Assembly (NCBI GenBank): GCA_008921705.1
Contig: VFFE01007215.1
Coordinates: 2,527,194-2,591,193 of the forward strand
Reading direction: 5' to 3'
From: Burhinus oedicnemus
Lineage: Eukaryota > Chordata > Aves > Charadriiformes > Burhinidae
DNA: 64,000 nucleotides
The notes under the pieces are model-generated. The model was not told where the DNA came from and made no database searches. It saw only the letters and a program-made list of their open reading frames with translations. Both the position numbers and the translations under genes were made by a program. Position 1 is the stretch's first letter. Every line of letters starts with the position of its first letter. Of this stretch, positions 62,401-64,000 are shown one piece after another.

Positions 62401-64000
62401 TGGGGTGTTACTGAAATAGCAGAGCAGCTGAGGAGCTGCACTGTGGTGCCCAAAGGGAGAAATTGTGCTGCACCCAGGGTTCATCCCGAAGGTGGCCCCA
62501 GTAGCCTGCAGATATCTGCACTGGTGGGGCCGGAGACCTGGAGAAACCACCAGGCCCACCAAGTCCCTGTAAGTTTCCTGTGTTTCAAGTGTAATGGACA
62601 ACTTTTTGCAAGGTTCCTAGTTCCTATTAATTTGTGTACATTTATAGAAAAATTAATTATGCCCACCCACTCAAATATTCAAGAAAATAAGTCACCCAAA
62701 ATGGCCCTGCCATTCTCAAGAGCTCAGCTGCTTTTTCACCCCAGAGCTGGCAATAAGGACTGCCTTATTAGCAGTGGGGCTAGGCTGTACAAAACTGGAC
62801 AACTTATGTCTTAACCTGAGCCTGAGGTGATAGTTTGCTTCACTGGGGTAGTCCTGCACCAGCCTACCCAGGACTGCATCTTCTAGGGAGGTCACTGGCC
62901 AGCCAGGGTGTACACTGCTTTTCCTCATGGATCCATGTAATGCTGGCTCACAAAGTGCAGGAGTGCAGGTGCCACCTTGAATTCAGAAACAACAATAACT
63001 GCATTGTCCAGTTTTTTTTCATCGTCATCTAGACTAGAGTCCCCTGGCATCAGGTGATACCTTCCAATTCCCTGTATGGCCCAAGCTGCGAGATTAAAGG
63101 TGGAACAGGCCCGCTCAAACCAATAGCTACCCCATTTCTAGTACTGAAGACATATGAGGTAATATACAGCTTCAAAGCCAGTTTTTTGGATGGCTGTAAT
63201 CGTCCTGAACACCAAAGTCACATGTGTGTACTCAAATAGAGCCGGTTTGTCACTGCACCTACAACAGCCCCAGTACCGTGACCTCTGTTTACCAAGTGCT
63301 TATCTGAAAAGGAAATAGGAACAAATCTGTCAGTCATAGTCTTAAATTACCTCTCAGCATGTTCTAAGCAAGTGCAGGACGCTGTTCCCTGGTGAGAGGG
63401 GTTGTGCAAACTGACACTTTGCCTCTCTCAAAGGCTACAGGCACCCGGCTGAGGAGCACCGGTGAGGATCTGCTCCTCGCCAGTTCACCCCCCAGCCCCA
63501 GCTCCCGGGACACTTCCTTCCTCCTGCAGAGACTGCTTTGCAAGTGAAATAGGATAAAATGAAATGCACTAGGGAGAAAAGCTTGCTTACAGCGTATGTG
63601 ACTCTCGCAGGACATGTCCATATGACACTGAAAGGTGTAACTGCAGTTTCTGTAGTTATACTTGCGTTAGCGTTAAACATGGCAGCTTGAAGACCAGTGT
63701 CACTAAAGCAGCTGATTTCAGCCTGGGCTCATGGCACGTGGGCTGCGAATTGCATTTGCTTGTGGATTTGGCTGACAGTGTTGCTGTGGGAGTGTTTCGT
63801 GGCTGACTCAAGCCCCCTTTACCTCCTGCACCCCCCAACCGCTTGCTCCTGCCCTTGTGTTACCTATCCTTTAGTACTGGCACTGTCGCTTCTGCAGTTG
63901 CATGGTGACCCAGGTCCAGCTGAAGAATAAACAAGCAGGAAGTCCTCCCTAAGCATCCTCAGCACGAGCAGTGGGCAGCCGTGCAGGGGTGAGTGCGTGC
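59490..64000. other. Intergenic sequence to the window end
   Basis: No supported gene. A 162-codon minus frame lies at 60188-60676 in a GC-richer patch. T-run near 61777. Nothing resembling ARG1, MED23 or ENPP exons was seen. Confidence 0.45.

Noticed and set aside
1..64000. tRNA genes, CRISPR arrays, bacterial operons, phage or plasmid elements
   Set aside because: No B-box/cloverleaf pattern, no spaced direct-repeat array, and clear vertebrate features throughout.

Overview
The window is vertebrate nuclear DNA, most likely from a bird. It has long AT-rich non-coding stretches, introns with GT-AG sites, low repeat density, and 5'-truncated CR1 retrotransposons whose 3' ends carry the ATTCTATGATTCTA tail typical of avian CR1. 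There are no operons, ribosome-binding sites, phage genes or CRISPR arrays.

Only one gene is securely recognisable: the 3' end of AKAP7 (AKAP18) on the + strand. Its last coding exon lies at 13582-13784 and encodes the PKA regulatory-subunit anchoring helix and the C-terminus. The first ~13.6 kb should therefore be the last AKAP7 intron; none of the phosphoesterase-domain exons was found there. At 14545-14744, 760 bp beyond the stop codon, is a second exon-like open frame. It has a good 3' splice site, the same splice phase as the canonical last exon, a coiled-coil-like sequence, and the first AATAAA of the locus 245 bp further on. It may be an alternative AKAP7 terminal exon and is the most interesting coding signal here. 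Polyadenylation signals at 14989, 15801 and 15861 suggest the locus ends by about 15.9 kb.

From ~16 kb to 64 kb the sequence looks like an intergenic desert. In mammals the gene after AKAP7 on this side is ARG1, then MED23 (recalled synteny); neither was recognised. The desert holds CR1 copies of different ages: a young one at 49.0-49.6 kb with an unbroken C-terminal ORF2 frame, decayed ones at 19.2-19.7, 32.8 and 51.2-51.4 kb, and two very old CR1/L3-like pieces at 26.3 and 27.1-27.75 kb, the latter with a reverse-transcriptase FADD motif on the minus strand. It also holds a possible solo LTR near 35.2-35.9 kb, a poly-G/GA tract, two other G-quadruplex motifs, a polypurine tract, an ATT/ACT microsatellite and a 29-bp tandem duplication. 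Two or three isolated exon-like signals (16.45-16.69, 20.54-20.74, 23.99-24.04 kb) are recorded as weak candidates.

No previously undescribed multi-gene system is visible. The hypotheses most worth testing are the alternative AKAP7 C-terminus and the candidate convergent transcript end at 16.45 kb.
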